A stretch of 64,000 nt of DNA from Prochlorococcus sp. AG-347-J22 (GTDB lineage: Bacteria; Cyanobacteriota; Cyanobacteriia; PCC-6307; Cyanobiaceae): the NCBI GenBank assembly GCA_003279005.1, contig QCBY01000003.1, positions 85,866-149,865 on the forward strand, written 5' to 3'. The position numbers were made by a program, and so were the translations under genes. Position 1 is the stretch's first letter. Each line of letters starts with the position of its first letter. Below the pieces are notes generated by a model, which saw only the letters and a list, made by a program, of their open reading frames with translations, did no database searches and was not told the origin of the DNA. Below are positions 8,848-14,793 of the stretch, in pieces.

Positions 8848-9144
8848 ATGGATTTTAGGATTTTACTTGTTATTACACCAATAATATTCTCATGGATATT
8901 TACAGTCTTTTGGTTAGGTAGGTGGGATGTATTTAGATTAACGCCGCTAGGATTACCAAAGAAGGGAGTAGCTCCTTTTAAAAATTATCAAGTATGGGAA
9001 GATTCAGCATTAATTCCTGATACTGGAAGACCAGCAGAAGGCTATCCAGTATTTACTGTAAGAACTGCAGCAGTTAATGCCCTAGGAATTCCAACCGTTT
9101 TCTTCCTTGGAGCAATATTGGCAATGCAGTTTAAATCTTATTAA
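8848..9144 (+). CDS. Small membrane protein with PsbY-like N-terminus
   Basis: The 98-residue protein begins [20 protein letters not shown], resembling photosystem II PsbY proteins (MD.R.L.V..P followed by one helix). It then has a hydrophilic middle rich in Pro and Gly ([20 protein letters not shown]) and a second helix near the C-terminus ([18 protein letters not shown]). It is much longer than PsbY (about 40 residues), so any relationship is limited to the first segment. The next gene repeats the same N-terminal pattern. A role in or near the thylakoid is only a guess. Confidence 0.65.
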   Translation: MDFRILLVITPIIFSWIFTVFWLGRWDVFRLTPLGLPKKGVAPFKNYQVWEDSALIPDTGRPAEGYPVFTVRTAAVNALGIPTVFFLGAILAMQFKSY

Positions 9145-9156
9145 AAGGAAATTTTG

Positions 9157-9342
9157 ATGGATATAAGATTTTTAATTGTTGGAGCACCATTTTTAATCAC
9201 ATTTTTTTATACCTTATTTTGGCTAAAAAAATGGGGTGCTTTTAATTCTACGAAAAATAATTTGCCAAAAAATATTTCTCTGAAAAATGAATCAGTAGAA
9301 CAAAATTATATTTTAGAGAATATCTTTTTAACAAAAAATTAA
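9157..9342 (+). CDS. Small membrane protein, paralogue of upstream gene
   Basis: From the ATG at 9157, with AAAAGGA about ten bases upstream, the product is 61 residues. It begins MDIRFLIVGAPFLITFFYTL, parallel to the [11 protein letters not shown] start of the preceding protein, but lacks the Pro-rich middle and second helix. It probably arose by duplication and truncation. It is 12 bp from the upstream stop and likely co-transcribed. A TTG at 9154 is an alternative start. Confidence 0.6.
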   Translation: MDIRFLIVGAPFLITFFYTLFWLKKWGAFNSTKNNLPKNISLKNESVEQNYILENIFLTKN

Positions 9343-9377
9343 TCAAATTTTCCTTACCCTTAAATTAATACCTTCTC

Positions 9378-9476
9378 ATGATTCCAATAGAACAGTATCT
9401 ATTTTTTGCACTATCTCTTTATGCATTTTTTTATCTTTCAATAACTATAGTCAGTACATTAATTAGCTTTTCTTAA
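9378..9476 (+). CDS. Single-pass small membrane protein, 32 aa
   Basis: The product begins MIPIEQYLFFALSLYAFFYL and is one long hydrophobic helix with a Ser-rich end. It lies 35 bp after the preceding gene. It has the size and look of small photosynthetic-complex subunits but matches none I can name. Short length keeps confidence modest. Confidence 0.4.
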   Translation: MIPIEQYLFFALSLYAFFYLSITIVSTLISFS

Positions 9477-9565
9477 GCAATAATTACATAAAATATTAAA
9501 CACATATTTGTATAAAATTAATCTTCCTGTATTTTAAAGCTCATTATATAAATATATAAGTAGAT

Positions 9566-9671
9566 ATTAGGGCAATCTACTAACCGCTAACTATTACAAA
9601 GCGGTTCGTAATGAGAACCTCCCTTTGACCTCATTTTCTTTTTTGCAATCTTAGAAAATGAGGTTTAAATA
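9566..9671 (+). ncRNA. Candidate sRNA 1 with Rho-independent terminator
   Basis: A compact structured stretch: tagggcaatct, a hairpin aaccgc..gcggtt (9582-9606), atgagaacctccct, then a perfect 12-bp terminator stem (9628-9639 with 9653-9664) and a T-rich tail. The start gtagatattagggcaatct.c.aac and the later atga.aacct match the element at 9795-9852, so the two look like paralogous small RNAs. A tatata stretch about 15-20 bp upstream could be a -10 box. No ORF is present. It matches no RNA family I can name. Confidence 0.5.
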
Positions 9672-9802
9672 ATTTTTTTAATATTCATAAATACTAAATT
9701 AAATTCCTAATTAAAACTCTAAATTATTAAATATTATTCCTTCTTATGTATATTATTTACTTTTTAAAAATGAGTTTTTTAATTATAAATAATGTGTAGA
9801 TA

Positions 9803-9906
9803 TTTGGCGAATCTGCAACGGTATAATTTCCGTCTTTATGAACCTAGCCAAAGAAAATATTCCTAACTACGTTTTAGTTATTTTAGTAGTTAGGAATATT
9901 TTTATT
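9803..9906 (+). ncRNA. Candidate sRNA 2, paralogue of sRNA 1, or leader of next gene
   Basis: The element is closed by TTTGGC (9803-9808) pairing with GCCAAA, with an inner acgg/ccgt hairpin and the shared aatct.c.aac and atgaacct motifs. It is followed by a perfect 14-bp terminator hairpin (9856-9869 with 9887-9900) and T-rich sequence. It lies just upstream of the 9944 gene, so it could be an independent sRNA or a terminating leader. The rest of 9477-9943 is plain AT-rich DNA. Confidence 0.5.
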
Positions 9907-9943
9907 TATTACACCTTTTAAAGTAAATTTTTCTGAAAATCAA

Positions 9944-10357
9944 ATGATCAATAAATCAAGTAATGAATCTACATTAGAAAAAATTTATAAGAATTTGGAA
10001 TCTGGAATGCCAGAGAATAAATCTATCAAAGAGTATGCTCTGCCTAATGCGAGACAGTGGCTTGGCGGAAGATTCGTTGCTATATGGGTTTTACCTATTT
10101 ATTTTTTAAGAAAAATTGCAAAGTTTTCTGCTTCTTCAGCCTTTGTTAGGCCATATTCTCCTTCTGTAAATGGGCCATCTTATAAGCAACCAGAAACTCT
10201 ATTTACTTCTTTACGAAGTGTTTTCAGGGGTGAAGATCATTTAAGATTTTTTGATCATAGATTTATTGGTATTTGGGTATTGCCTATTGCTTTGACTGGA
10301 ATTGTTTTTGAAGTCCTATTAATAGCTCCTACTAATAATACTACACCTTTCAATTAA
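9944..10357 (+). CDS. Hypothetical membrane protein with repeated RF.IWVLPI motif
   Basis: A 137-residue product with a hydrophilic N-terminus and two related hydrophobic segments, RFVAIWVLPIYFL near residue 43 and RFIGIWVLPIALTGIVF near 106, each preceded by an Arg- or His-rich stretch. The repeat suggests internal duplication. Between them is a Ser/Pro-rich linker (FVRPYSPSVNGPSYKQP). I do not recognise a family; it is not an Hli protein (no E..NGR motif). It is the last cargo gene of cassette A and sits directly behind the second sRNA-like terminator, which may control its expression. Confidence 0.65.
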   Translation: MINKSSNESTLEKIYKNLESGMPENKSIKEYALPNARQWLGGRFVAIWVLPIYFLRKIAKFSASSAFVRPYSPSVNGPSYKQPETLFTSLRSVFRGEDHLRFFDHRFIGIWVLPIALTGIVFEVLLIAPTNNTTPFN

Positions 10358-10363
10358 GGATCT

Positions 10364-10392
10364 TTTGTCACCAATTTGTCCTCATTGGACAA
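10364..10392 (+). repeat. Arm-type repeat array, possible cassette A right end
   Basis: TTTGTCACCAA (10364-10374) and TTTGTCCTCAT (10375-10385) are adjacent 11-mers, followed by inverted TTGGACAA (10385-10392). The layout copies other right ends. Resemblance to the left pair at 7913 is partial (TTTGTC core), and no tRNA scar follows. Confidence 0.55.
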
Positions 10393-10418
10393 TGGCGATT
10401 AAATATTAATTTAGTTAG

Positions 10419-10730
10419 TTATTTTTTTTTTATTTTTTCTAAATTCCATTTATTAAATATTAATTTCATTTCTCTTTCATAGTATCTTACTTTCTTTGCG
10501 AAAAGTAGTTGATGAATAATTATCCCAAAGGGGAATTTAAAAAAAGAAGAAACATAAACAATATAAAACTCGACAAAAGATGGTTTTTTTGGAAGTGGTA
10601 AATTTTTTACATATGCCCAATCAATGCAAGGTTTTAGTTGCTTATCACTAGCGATAATATTTTTTTTACATCTCCACCAAGAGAATAGATAAATGCAAAT
10701 AAAAATCGGTAACGGAAGCAGTCGCAACAT
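10419..10730 (-). CDS. Hypothetical membrane-associated protein, 103 aa
   Basis: The product has an N-terminal helix (LLPLPIFICIYLFSWW, residues 3-18), a hydrophilic part with KNLPLPKKPSF, and a second hydrophobic stretch (FYIVYVSSFFKFPFGIIIHQLLF). The C-terminus is Lys-rich. It follows the 37-residue gene at 10732-10845 with one base between them, so the pair forms a minus-strand operon. No family is recognised. Confidence 0.6.
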   Translation of the reverse strand: MLRLLPLPIFICIYLFSWWRCKKNIIASDKQLKPCIDWAYVKNLPLPKKPSFVEFYIVYVSSFFKFPFGIIIHQLLFAKKVRYYEREMKLIFNKWNLEKIKKK

Positions 10731-10731
10731 T

Positions 10732-10845
10732 TTACTTTGTTATATCTAATAAAAATATATAAATCCCCAACAATACTGCTGTAGCTACACCTACACCAAT
10801 AACTATATTTGGTTGATTATTCCAAAGATTAGTTAAAAATTCCAT
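10732..10845 (-). CDS. Single-pass small membrane protein, 37 aa
   Basis: From the ATG at 10845 the product reads MEFLTNLWNNQPNIVIGVGV and continues through one Gly/Ala/Val-rich helix ending in DITK. The stop lies one base before the start of the next gene, supporting a real two-gene operon. It resembles small thylakoid subunits in size, but I cannot assign it. Confidence 0.5.
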   Translation of the reverse strand: MEFLTNLWNNQPNIVIGVGVATAVLLGIYIFLLDITK

Positions 10846-10936
10846 ATAAAAATTATAGGAAATTAACTTCTTTACCAGTCATATTTATTATTTGAATCTA
10901 AGAATATCTACGAACAACTTAGAAAAGACACGCAAA

Positions 10937-10969
10937 TGACATCAAACTGACATCAAGAGAGTGATGTCA
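10937..10969 (+). repeat. Arm-type repeat pair TGACATCAA plus inverted copy
   Basis: TGACATCAA at 10937-10945 and 10948-10956 (11 bp apart), then inverted TGATGTCA at 10962-10969, lie 60 bp before the scar at 11029. This is a typical right end, but no matching left end was found between 7.8 and 10.9 kb. Confidence 0.75.
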
Positions 10970-11028
10970 ATAATTACCCAATAAAAAAGACAGGCTAGGA
11001 AACTCTTCTATCACTTGGATTCTAAGAG

Positions 11029-11074
11029 TAGGGGCGACAGGATCCGAACCTGCGATTTAGTGCTCCCAAAGCAC
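11029..11074 (-). repeat. tRNA-Pro 3'-half scar 3
   Basis: The 46 nt match 20713-20758 except for a few substitutions (gatccgaacc, gcgattta). The left flank has aataaaaaagacaggctagg, acttggatt and aagagt, shared with scars 2, 6 and 7; its hairpin is decayed. Confidence 0.9.
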
Positions 11075-11198
11075 AAGAGATGTTTTTTAAGAGATTTGTA
11101 AGAACTATTGCTATTATTGAATTTTTATTTGATCGTGGGGCATTCTTTAAACAGAAAAAGTGGCCTAGATATTGCTTGAAATAGTATGATATTAGCAA

Positions 11199-11222
11199 GG
11201 AGTGGCTCTCGGAGGGGCTCTT
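11199..11222 (+). repeat. Arm-type repeat pair, cassette B left
   Basis: Two 12-mers in tandem, GGAGTGGCTCTC and GGAGGGGCTCTT, differ at two positions. Nearly the same pair occurs at the left end of cassette D (13579-13602). A gatattgc motif lies about 25 bp before them. Apart from this the 10846-11379 gap has only the orphan TGACATCAA arms and scar 3. Confidence 0.85.
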
Positions 11223-11379
11223 CAAAGACCTAGTTTTGGGTCGATAATTTTGATTTTGATCAGAAGAAAATAATCAACAAATCTGCTTAAATCATTCCTT
11301 CTTTAGACAAACGGATATTTGATTTTTATTTGAAATACGTTTCTATGTAAATAGAGAAGTTTTTAAGGGATTGTCGATT

Positions 11380-11649
11380 ATGGAAATTCCAGACGAAATG
11401 TTGAAAGAAATTAGAGATAGTGCATACGATCAAGAGCTTGTATATAACTACATAAGAGAACTATTAAACAACGATAAACAAATTAAAGAAAATAATAATC
11501 TAGAGCTTATAGACAATTACTTATTAGACAAAGATATACAAGAACCTGTTGCTGAGATACAGATGGCAGCAGAGCTTATAGACAACTACTTATTAGATAA
11601 AAGATTTATTAGAGAGCTTGAAGATAGGGATGAATATGATGCTGCTTAA
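11380..11649 (+). CDS. Small acidic helical protein with duplicated decamer
   Basis: I choose the ATG at 11380, ten bases after AAGGGA, over a TTG at 11371; the product is 89 residues. It is highly charged and helical, with the decamer ELIDNYLLDK present twice (about residues 42-51 and 65-74), implying a tandem internal duplication. It has no membrane segment or known domain. Its 3' end overlaps the next gene by 20 bases, so the two are translated together as the sole cargo of cassette B. It could be a small DNA- or protein-binding factor, but nothing in the sequence proves that. Confidence 0.65.
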   Translation: MEIPDEMLKEIRDSAYDQELVYNYIRELLNNDKQIKENNNLELIDNYLLDKDIQEPVAEIQMAAELIDNYLLDKRFIRELEDRDEYDAA

Positions 11650-11791
11650 AAATAACTATAAAATGATGCAAGATCGAAAAACTATAGCTATTTCAGAGAT
11701 AGTAAAAATAATTGAAGAGTGCAGATATAATGATGAGCTTGCTGAGGGTTATAAGAGGGAGATATTAGACCAGGAGAAAGAATATGACTAG
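11630..11791 (+). CDS. Small helical protein, 53 aa
   Basis: It overlaps the upstream gene by 20 bases in another frame. The product begins MNMMLLKNNYKMMQDRKTIA and continues as a charged helix (SEIVKIIEECRYNDELAEGY). Several ATGs (11630, 11636, 11639) could start it. Charge pattern and helix content resemble its upstream partner. A pair of small co-translated proteins could be a two-component module such as an antitoxin pair, but there is no family evidence. Confidence 0.5.
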   Translation: MNMMLLKNNYKMMQDRKTIAISEIVKIIEECRYNDELAEGYKREILDQEKEYD

Positions 11792-11807
11792 AGGGGCAAA
11801 AGGAGCC

Positions 11808-11850
11808 CAATAGGTGCAAGTAATAGCAAGCTATAGCTCAGGAGGGGCTA
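11808..11850 (+). repeat. 43-bp repeat shared with cassette D right end
   Basis: The 43 bases from caataggtgc to ggaggggcta are identical to 14621-14663, and the preceding 18-20 bases (gaggggcaaaa.gagc) are nearly so. Both copies lead into the right arm repeats. Cassettes B and D also share left arms, so they were probably mobilised by the same recombinase type. Confidence 0.9.
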
Positions 11851-11862
11851 CTTGAGGGCAAA
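11841..11862 (+). repeat. Arm-type repeats, cassette B right
   Basis: ggaggggcta at 11841-11850 is followed by gagggcaaat about 12 bp on; the second copy appears to lack one G. It is the partner of the left pair at 11199-11222. Confidence 0.65.
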
Positions 11863-11912
11863 TCTTATATTAAGACGATTAGTGAAAATCTCAAACCTAC
11901 TGCAATAACTGG

Positions 11913-11958
11913 TCGGGGCGACAGGATTCGAACCTGCGACCTAGTGTTCCCGAAGCAC
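11913..11958 (-). repeat. tRNA-Pro 3'-half scar 4
   Basis: It matches 20713-20758 with two substitutions in the anticodon arm (tgttcccgaagcac). The left flank cctactgcaataactggtc resembles the flank of the complete tRNA (cttactgctataactgatc), and no terminator is present, so the two ends form a flank type distinct from scars 2, 3, 6 and 7. Confidence 0.92.
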
Positions 11959-12089
11959 TCGATCAACAAATTGCGACAGTACCCATGAGAACGAAGTGAG
12001 GCTATGAATTTAGTTTGAAATATTTGTTATCAAGATTAGTCTCAAGAATTGTCTTATATGCAGCAAAGTGTTGCAAGGTTAAGCATTTG

Positions 12090-12110
12090 ATCGCCCAGGG
12101 ATCGCCTGGC
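12090..12110 (+). repeat. Arm-type repeat pair, cassette C left
   Basis: ATCGCCCAGGG (12090-12100) and ATCGCCTGGC (12101-12110) start 11 bp apart, 132 bp from scar 4. cgcccagg and cctggc also form a small inverted repeat. The pair matches the right end at 13360. Confidence 0.8.
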
Positions 12111-12162
12111 TATGACCTAGTGTCATAAAAACAATAATAATTTTCACGAGCCAATCACTGTC

Positions 12163-12235
12163 AAATTGTGACCTTAAGTAATAAATAATGCAGGCTCAGC
12201 TTTTCTATGCAAGAAGTAAGAGCTTTAAATCAGTT
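12163..12235 (+). repeat. Decayed module flank without tRNA part
   Basis: gtcaaattgtgac..taataaa.aatgcaggct..g and tctatgcaagaagtaagag line up with the flank left of scar 2 (7712-7745) and scar 3. The tRNA portion that should follow is gone. The rest of the 11792-12351 gap holds the arms and scar 4, plus a CTTAACCC stretch at 12287-12294 that could be half a Pho-box-like site. Confidence 0.35.
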
Positions 12236-12351
12236 GCTAGATATATATCAAGAGTTATTGATTATATCAAAATAATTTGATGTATTCTTAACCCTTGAAT
12301 TTCGTCTTTTGTTTGATGCTATAAATGAATTGACTTTAATCAAAGTGGCTA

Positions 12352-13323
12352 ATGAGTATTTTAAAAAAATCTCTCATTTTATCTTCTGCAATTTCATTAA
12401 TACTTGCTCCATATGCGATGGCTTCAAAAAGATTGAGCGGAGCTGGTGCATCATTTCCTTCGAAAATTTATACCAGGTGGTTTTTTGACTTAGCTAAATC
12501 TGGAGGCCCTAGAGTTAATTATCAGGCAGTAGGTTCTGGATCTGGAAGAAAAGCTTTCATAGACGAAACTGTAAATTTTGGTGCATCAGATGATCCTATG
12601 AAAGATTCTGATATAGAGAAAGTTAAAAGAGGACTTGTGCAAATACCGATGGTAGGTGGAACAATTGCGTTTGGATATAACTATGAGTGCGACCTGAAAC
12701 TAACACAAGAGCAGGCTGTTCAGGTAGCGATGGGAATGATAAAAAATTGGAAGGAATTAGGATGTAAGTCAGGTAAATTAACTTGGGCGCATCGTTCTGA
12801 TGGATCAGGCACGACTAAAGCTTTTACAAATTCTATGGAGGCTTTCTCTAAAACCTGGAATTTAGGTGCTGGTAAATCTGTTAAATGGCCTTCGGGAGTT
12901 GGAGCAAAAGGTAATTCTGGTGTTGCAGGTGTTATTCAAAATACTCCGGGTGCAATTGGTTATGTAAACCAGTCATACATTAAAGGTAATGTTAAGGCTG
13001 CTGCACTTCAAAATCTTTCTGGTGAATTCGTTACTCCTAATACTGAATCAGGCGCGATAGCTTTGAATGGAATAAATCTTGATGAAAACTTGGCTGGTAA
13101 AAATCCGAATCCTACTGCTAAAGGAGCTTATCCAATAGCAACTTTGACTTGGATACTTGCTTATGAAAAAGGTAACGGAAGAAATACTAAGGCAATTCAA
13201 GATACATTCTATAAATTACTCAGTGATGAATATCAAGATAAAGCTCCTGCCTTAGGTTTCGTTCCCTTGAAAGGAGAAATTTTAAAAAAATCAATTGAGG
13301 CTGTGGGAAGAATAGGAAGGTAA
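12352..13323 (+). CDS. pstS: Phosphate ABC transporter substrate-binding protein PstS (accessory copy)
   Basis: A 323-residue periplasmic phosphate-binding protein. A signal peptide (about residues 1-24, ending PYAMA) precedes LSGAGASFPSKIYTRWF, the start of the mature PstS fold. Phosphate-contact loops are visible as GSGSGRKAFIDE, NFGASDDPM and HRSDGSGTTKAF, each as in known PstS/SphX proteins. It delivers phosphate to the PstCAB transporter, whose genes are not in the window. It is the sole cargo of cassette C, so it is an extra or movable PstS that could raise phosphate affinity or capacity. A CTTAACCC about 60 bp upstream may relate to phosphate control, but this is weak. Intact, no frameshift. 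Confidence 0.95.
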   Translation: MSILKKSLILSSAISLILAPYAMASKRLSGAGASFPSKIYTRWFFDLAKSGGPRVNYQAVGSGSGRKAFIDETVNFGASDDPMKDSDIEKVKRGLVQIPMVGGTIAFGYNYECDLKLTQEQAVQVAMGMIKNWKELGCKSGKLTWAHRSDGSGTTKAFTNSMEAFSKTWNLGAGKSVKWPSGVGAKGNSGVAGVIQNTPGAIGYVNQSYIKGNVKAAALQNLSGEFVTPNTESGAIALNGINLDENLAGKNPNPTAKGAYPIATLTWILAYEKGNGRNTKAIQDTFYKLLSDEYQDKAPALGFVPLKGEILKKSIEAVGRIGR

Positions 13324-13359
13324 TTTAGAACTAGTAAGCTATGCAAGGTATTGCAAATG

Positions 13360-13380
13360 ATCGCCCAGAGATCGCCCAGA
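13360..13380 (+). repeat. Arm-type repeat pair, cassette C right
   Basis: ATCGCCCAGAG at 13360-13370 and ATCGCCCAGA at 13371-13380 are perfect tandem copies, 28 bp from scar 5. ggtattgcaa lies directly before. They match the left pair at 12090. Confidence 0.9.
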
Positions 13381-13407
13381 GAGTATTTAAGAATCGTGAG
13401 AAGTCAA

Positions 13408-13453
13408 TCGGGGCGACAGGATTCGAACCTGCGACCTAGTGATCCCAAAGCAC
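13408..13453 (-). repeat. tRNA-Pro 3'-half scar 5
   Basis: Differs from 20713-20758 only in the loop flank (gtgatccc for gtgctccc). No terminator hairpin lies to its left. Confidence 0.93.
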
Positions 13454-13578
13454 TCGTGACTATTTTTATAATATCCTTGAGACTTCAGTAATAGCTAAAC
13501 AAGAAGATAGTTATTATAACCGATTTGAGACAGAGTATTGCAATTAGTAATCGCATGATATCAAATGATATTAACCAA

Positions 13579-13602
13579 GAGGGGCTCTTGGAGGGGCTCT
13601 TC
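13579..13602 (+). repeat. Arm-type repeat pair, cassette D left
   Basis: AGAGGGGCTCTT and GGAGGGGCTCTT in tandem, 12-bp spacing, about 126 bp from scar 5; gagtattgcaa lies about 45 bp earlier. Apart from the arms and scars, the 13324-13682 gap holds nothing recognisable. Confidence 0.88.
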
Positions 13603-13682
13603 AATTCATGAGTTTTTAATGAAATCTATTGAGGAAACTATCTAATGAATTCAAATATATAAATCTTTAGGAATTTAAAAGA

Positions 13683-14510
13683 TTAAATCTCTAATTTTGT
13701 AAATCCAACTAAATGAAAAGGATATTTTTTTTTATAGTATTTCCTTTGAGTATTAATAAAAGTTTTTTTAAAAAATAATTTGATGTAATAAATTATTTTC
13801 TTTACGAAAGATATTTTTGTTTTCAAAGGATACATCTCTGAAAATGAATCAAAAGAGATCTTTTTAAAACCAACTGATCTCAATAGGTTATTTAGACTCT
13901 CGGGAGTAAAAAAATGAATATGGGTTGGATTATCATAAGCATTTGTTAATTTTTCATCATAGTAACCAGGTGGTGTGGATAAAAATAAAAGACTATTTTT
14001 GTCCATTACTTTCTTCAAATTTAATAATATTTCTTTTGGGTTTTTTAAATGTTCAATAACTTCAATCATATAAATTATGTCAATCTTTTCTTCAATATTT
14101 TCTAAATTGGATACTGGTATAAGGTCCCATCGAGGGTAAAATTTTCTACATTTATGATTCGCTTCTAAACAGTAAATTTTTGCTTTGTTGCCTAAATAAG
14201 TTTTAAATGTTCGCGATATGTGAGCACAACCTGATCCAAAATCTAAAAATTTATACTTTTTCCTTCGAGAAATTTTCTTGAGAAAAAGTTTTAAAAGTCT
14301 TTTATTTCTCTCTCCGTATTCTTTCAGATTTTGATCAGATTCAATTGTCAAATCGTTATTTCTTTTATGAATGCCTTGTTCCTTTTTGGGCTCAAGTAAA
14401 AAATAGTGCTTACATTTTTTATTTTTACAATTATAAATTTTATAATTATTTTTTGATATGAATGAAAATTTCCCCTCATCAAAACAAATTGGACAAAATA
14501 TCTTTTTCAT
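13683..14510 (-). CDS. Class I SAM-dependent methyltransferase with N-terminal zinc ribbon
   Basis: The 275-residue protein starts with a likely zinc-binding ribbon (C6, C9, C28, C33), then a class I methyltransferase domain. The SAM motif is FLDFGSGCAHI (88-98), CLEAN ends the second strand, and IDIIYMIEVIEHLKNPKEI (143-161) is motif II. THIHFFTPESLNNLLRSVGF follows near 195-215, typical of Methyltransf_23-type enzymes. Such proteins often modify sugars in surface-glycan pathways; the substrate is unknown. The C-terminus is Lys-rich. It is the only gene of cassette D and is transcribed opposite to the flanking pstS and barrel genes. AGAGATTTC upstream of ATG 14510 is a weak ribosome-binding site. 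Confidence 0.85.
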   Translation of the reverse strand: MKKIFCPICFDEGKFSFISKNNYKIYNCKNKKCKHYFLLEPKKEQGIHKRNNDLTIESDQNLKEYGERNKRLLKLFLKKISRRKKYKFLDFGSGCAHISRTFKTYLGNKAKIYCLEANHKCRKFYPRWDLIPVSNLENIEEKIDIIYMIEVIEHLKNPKEILLNLKKVMDKNSLLFLSTPPGYYDEKLTNAYDNPTHIHFFTPESLNNLLRSVGFKKISFDSFSEMYPLKTKISFVKKIIYYIKLFFKKTFINTQRKYYKKKYPFHLVGFTKLEI

Positions 14511-14620
14511 GAAATCTCTTTATCACGTGAAATATACCATCTTATTAAAAAAAAAATCAATAAATTGCATCCCTCTATTTTTTATCAATTTAAATAAACA
14601 AGAGGGGGCAAAAAGAGCAC

Positions 14621-14663
14621 CAATAGGTGCAAGTAATAGCAAGCTATAGCTCAGGAGGGGCTA
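14621..14663 (+). repeat. 43-bp repeat shared with cassette B right end
   Basis: Identical over 43 bases to 11808-11850; includes a small agcaagctatagct inverted repeat and runs into the arm repeats. Confidence 0.9.
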
Positions 14664-14676
14664 TTGGAGGGGCAAA
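14654..14676 (+). repeat. Arm-type repeat pair, cassette D right
   Basis: ggaggggctatt and ggaggggcaaa, 12 bp apart, lie 72 bp before scar 6. They are partners of the pair at 13579-13602. Confidence 0.85.
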
Positions 14677-14697
14677 TCTAAATATGAGACTACTTAC

Positions 14698-14728
14698 AAA
14701 ATAAAAAGACAGCTTGGGAATGCTGTCT
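14698..14728 (-). terminator. Rho-independent terminator beside scar 6, tRNA orientation
   Basis: Read on the minus strand: GACAGCATTCCCAAGCTGTC followed by TTTTTATTTT. It lies 20 bp beyond the tRNA 3' end of scar 6. It would terminate a tRNA-Pro transcript, so this module appears to carry the tRNA's own terminator. Confidence 0.8.
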
Positions 14729-14747
14729 ATGACTTGGTTTTTAAGAG

Positions 14748-14793
14748 TCGGGGCGACAGGATTCGAACCTGCGACCTAGTGCTCCCAAAGCAC
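14748..14793 (-). repeat. tRNA-Pro 3'-half scar 6, perfect copy
   Basis: All 46 bases are identical to 20713-20758, from discriminator to the anticodon stem; similarity stops there (cacttaaca versus cacccgcgc). Confidence 0.95.

Larger units (their letters stand above)
7825..10392 (+). mobile_element. Putative cassette A (right tRNA scar lost)
   Basis: It starts at the anticodon-loop edge of the scar at 7779-7824. A tandem pair of 11-mers, TTTGTTCGCAA and TTTGTCCGCAA, lies at 7913-7934, 89 bp from the scar. A related right-end array lies at 10364-10392: TTTGTCACCAA, TTTGTCCTCAT and inverted TTGGACAA. The two ends resemble each other less than in cassettes B-F, and no tRNA fragment follows 10392, so the right boundary is tentative. 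The cargo is a run of small membrane-protein genes and two sRNA-like loci. Confidence 0.5.
11075..11958 (+). mobile_element. Cassette B (GGAGGGGCT-type arms)
   Basis: This 0.9-kb unit lies between the scars at 11029-11074 and 11913-11958. Left arms: GGAGTGGCTCTC and GGAGGGGCTCTT in tandem (11199-11222, 12-bp spacing), about 125 bp from the scar. Right arms: ggaggggcta then gagggcaaat at 11841-11862. Its right end shares 43 identical bp with cassette D. Cargo: two overlapping small genes. No recombinase is present. Confidence 0.8.
11959..13453 (+). mobile_element. Cassette C carrying pstS (ATCGCCCAG arms)
   Basis: A 1.5-kb unit between scars 4 and 5. Left arms: ATCGCCCAG at 12090 and ATCGCCTGG at 12101; right arms: ATCGCCCAG at 13360 and 13371; all 11 bp apart. 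A TGCAAGGT motif sits just inside or beside both arm pairs. The only gene is pstS. A decayed flank of an older module lies at 12163-12235. Confidence 0.85.
13454..14793 (+). mobile_element. Cassette D carrying a methyltransferase (GGAGGGGCT arms)
   Basis: A 1.3-kb unit between scars 5 and 6. Left arms at 13579-13602 (AGAGGGGCTCTT, GGAGGGGCTCTT); right arms at 14654-14676 (ggaggggctatt, ggaggggcaaa); 12-bp spacing in both. Right end shared with cassette B. Single cargo gene on the minus strand. Confidence 0.85.

Noticed and set aside
9944..10357. Calling the 137-residue protein an Hli protein
   Set aside because: It lacks the E..NGR.AM chlorophyll-binding motif.
7825..10392. Treating cassette A as certain
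   Set aside because: The right end has no tRNA scar and its repeats match the left ones only partly, so it is listed as tentative.
11022..11225. A 67-codon minus-strand frame over scar 3 and the cassette B arms
   Set aside because: It covers the tRNA scar and the arm repeats; the GRRFGSCRPYS ending is tRNA-derived.
12287..12294. CTTAACCC as a functional Pho box for pstS
   Set aside because: Only one half-site is visible; too weak to call as a regulatory site.
11808..14676. Short spaced direct repeats as a CRISPR array
   Set aside because: Only two or three copies per site, 9-12 bp units with almost no spacer, and no cas genes.
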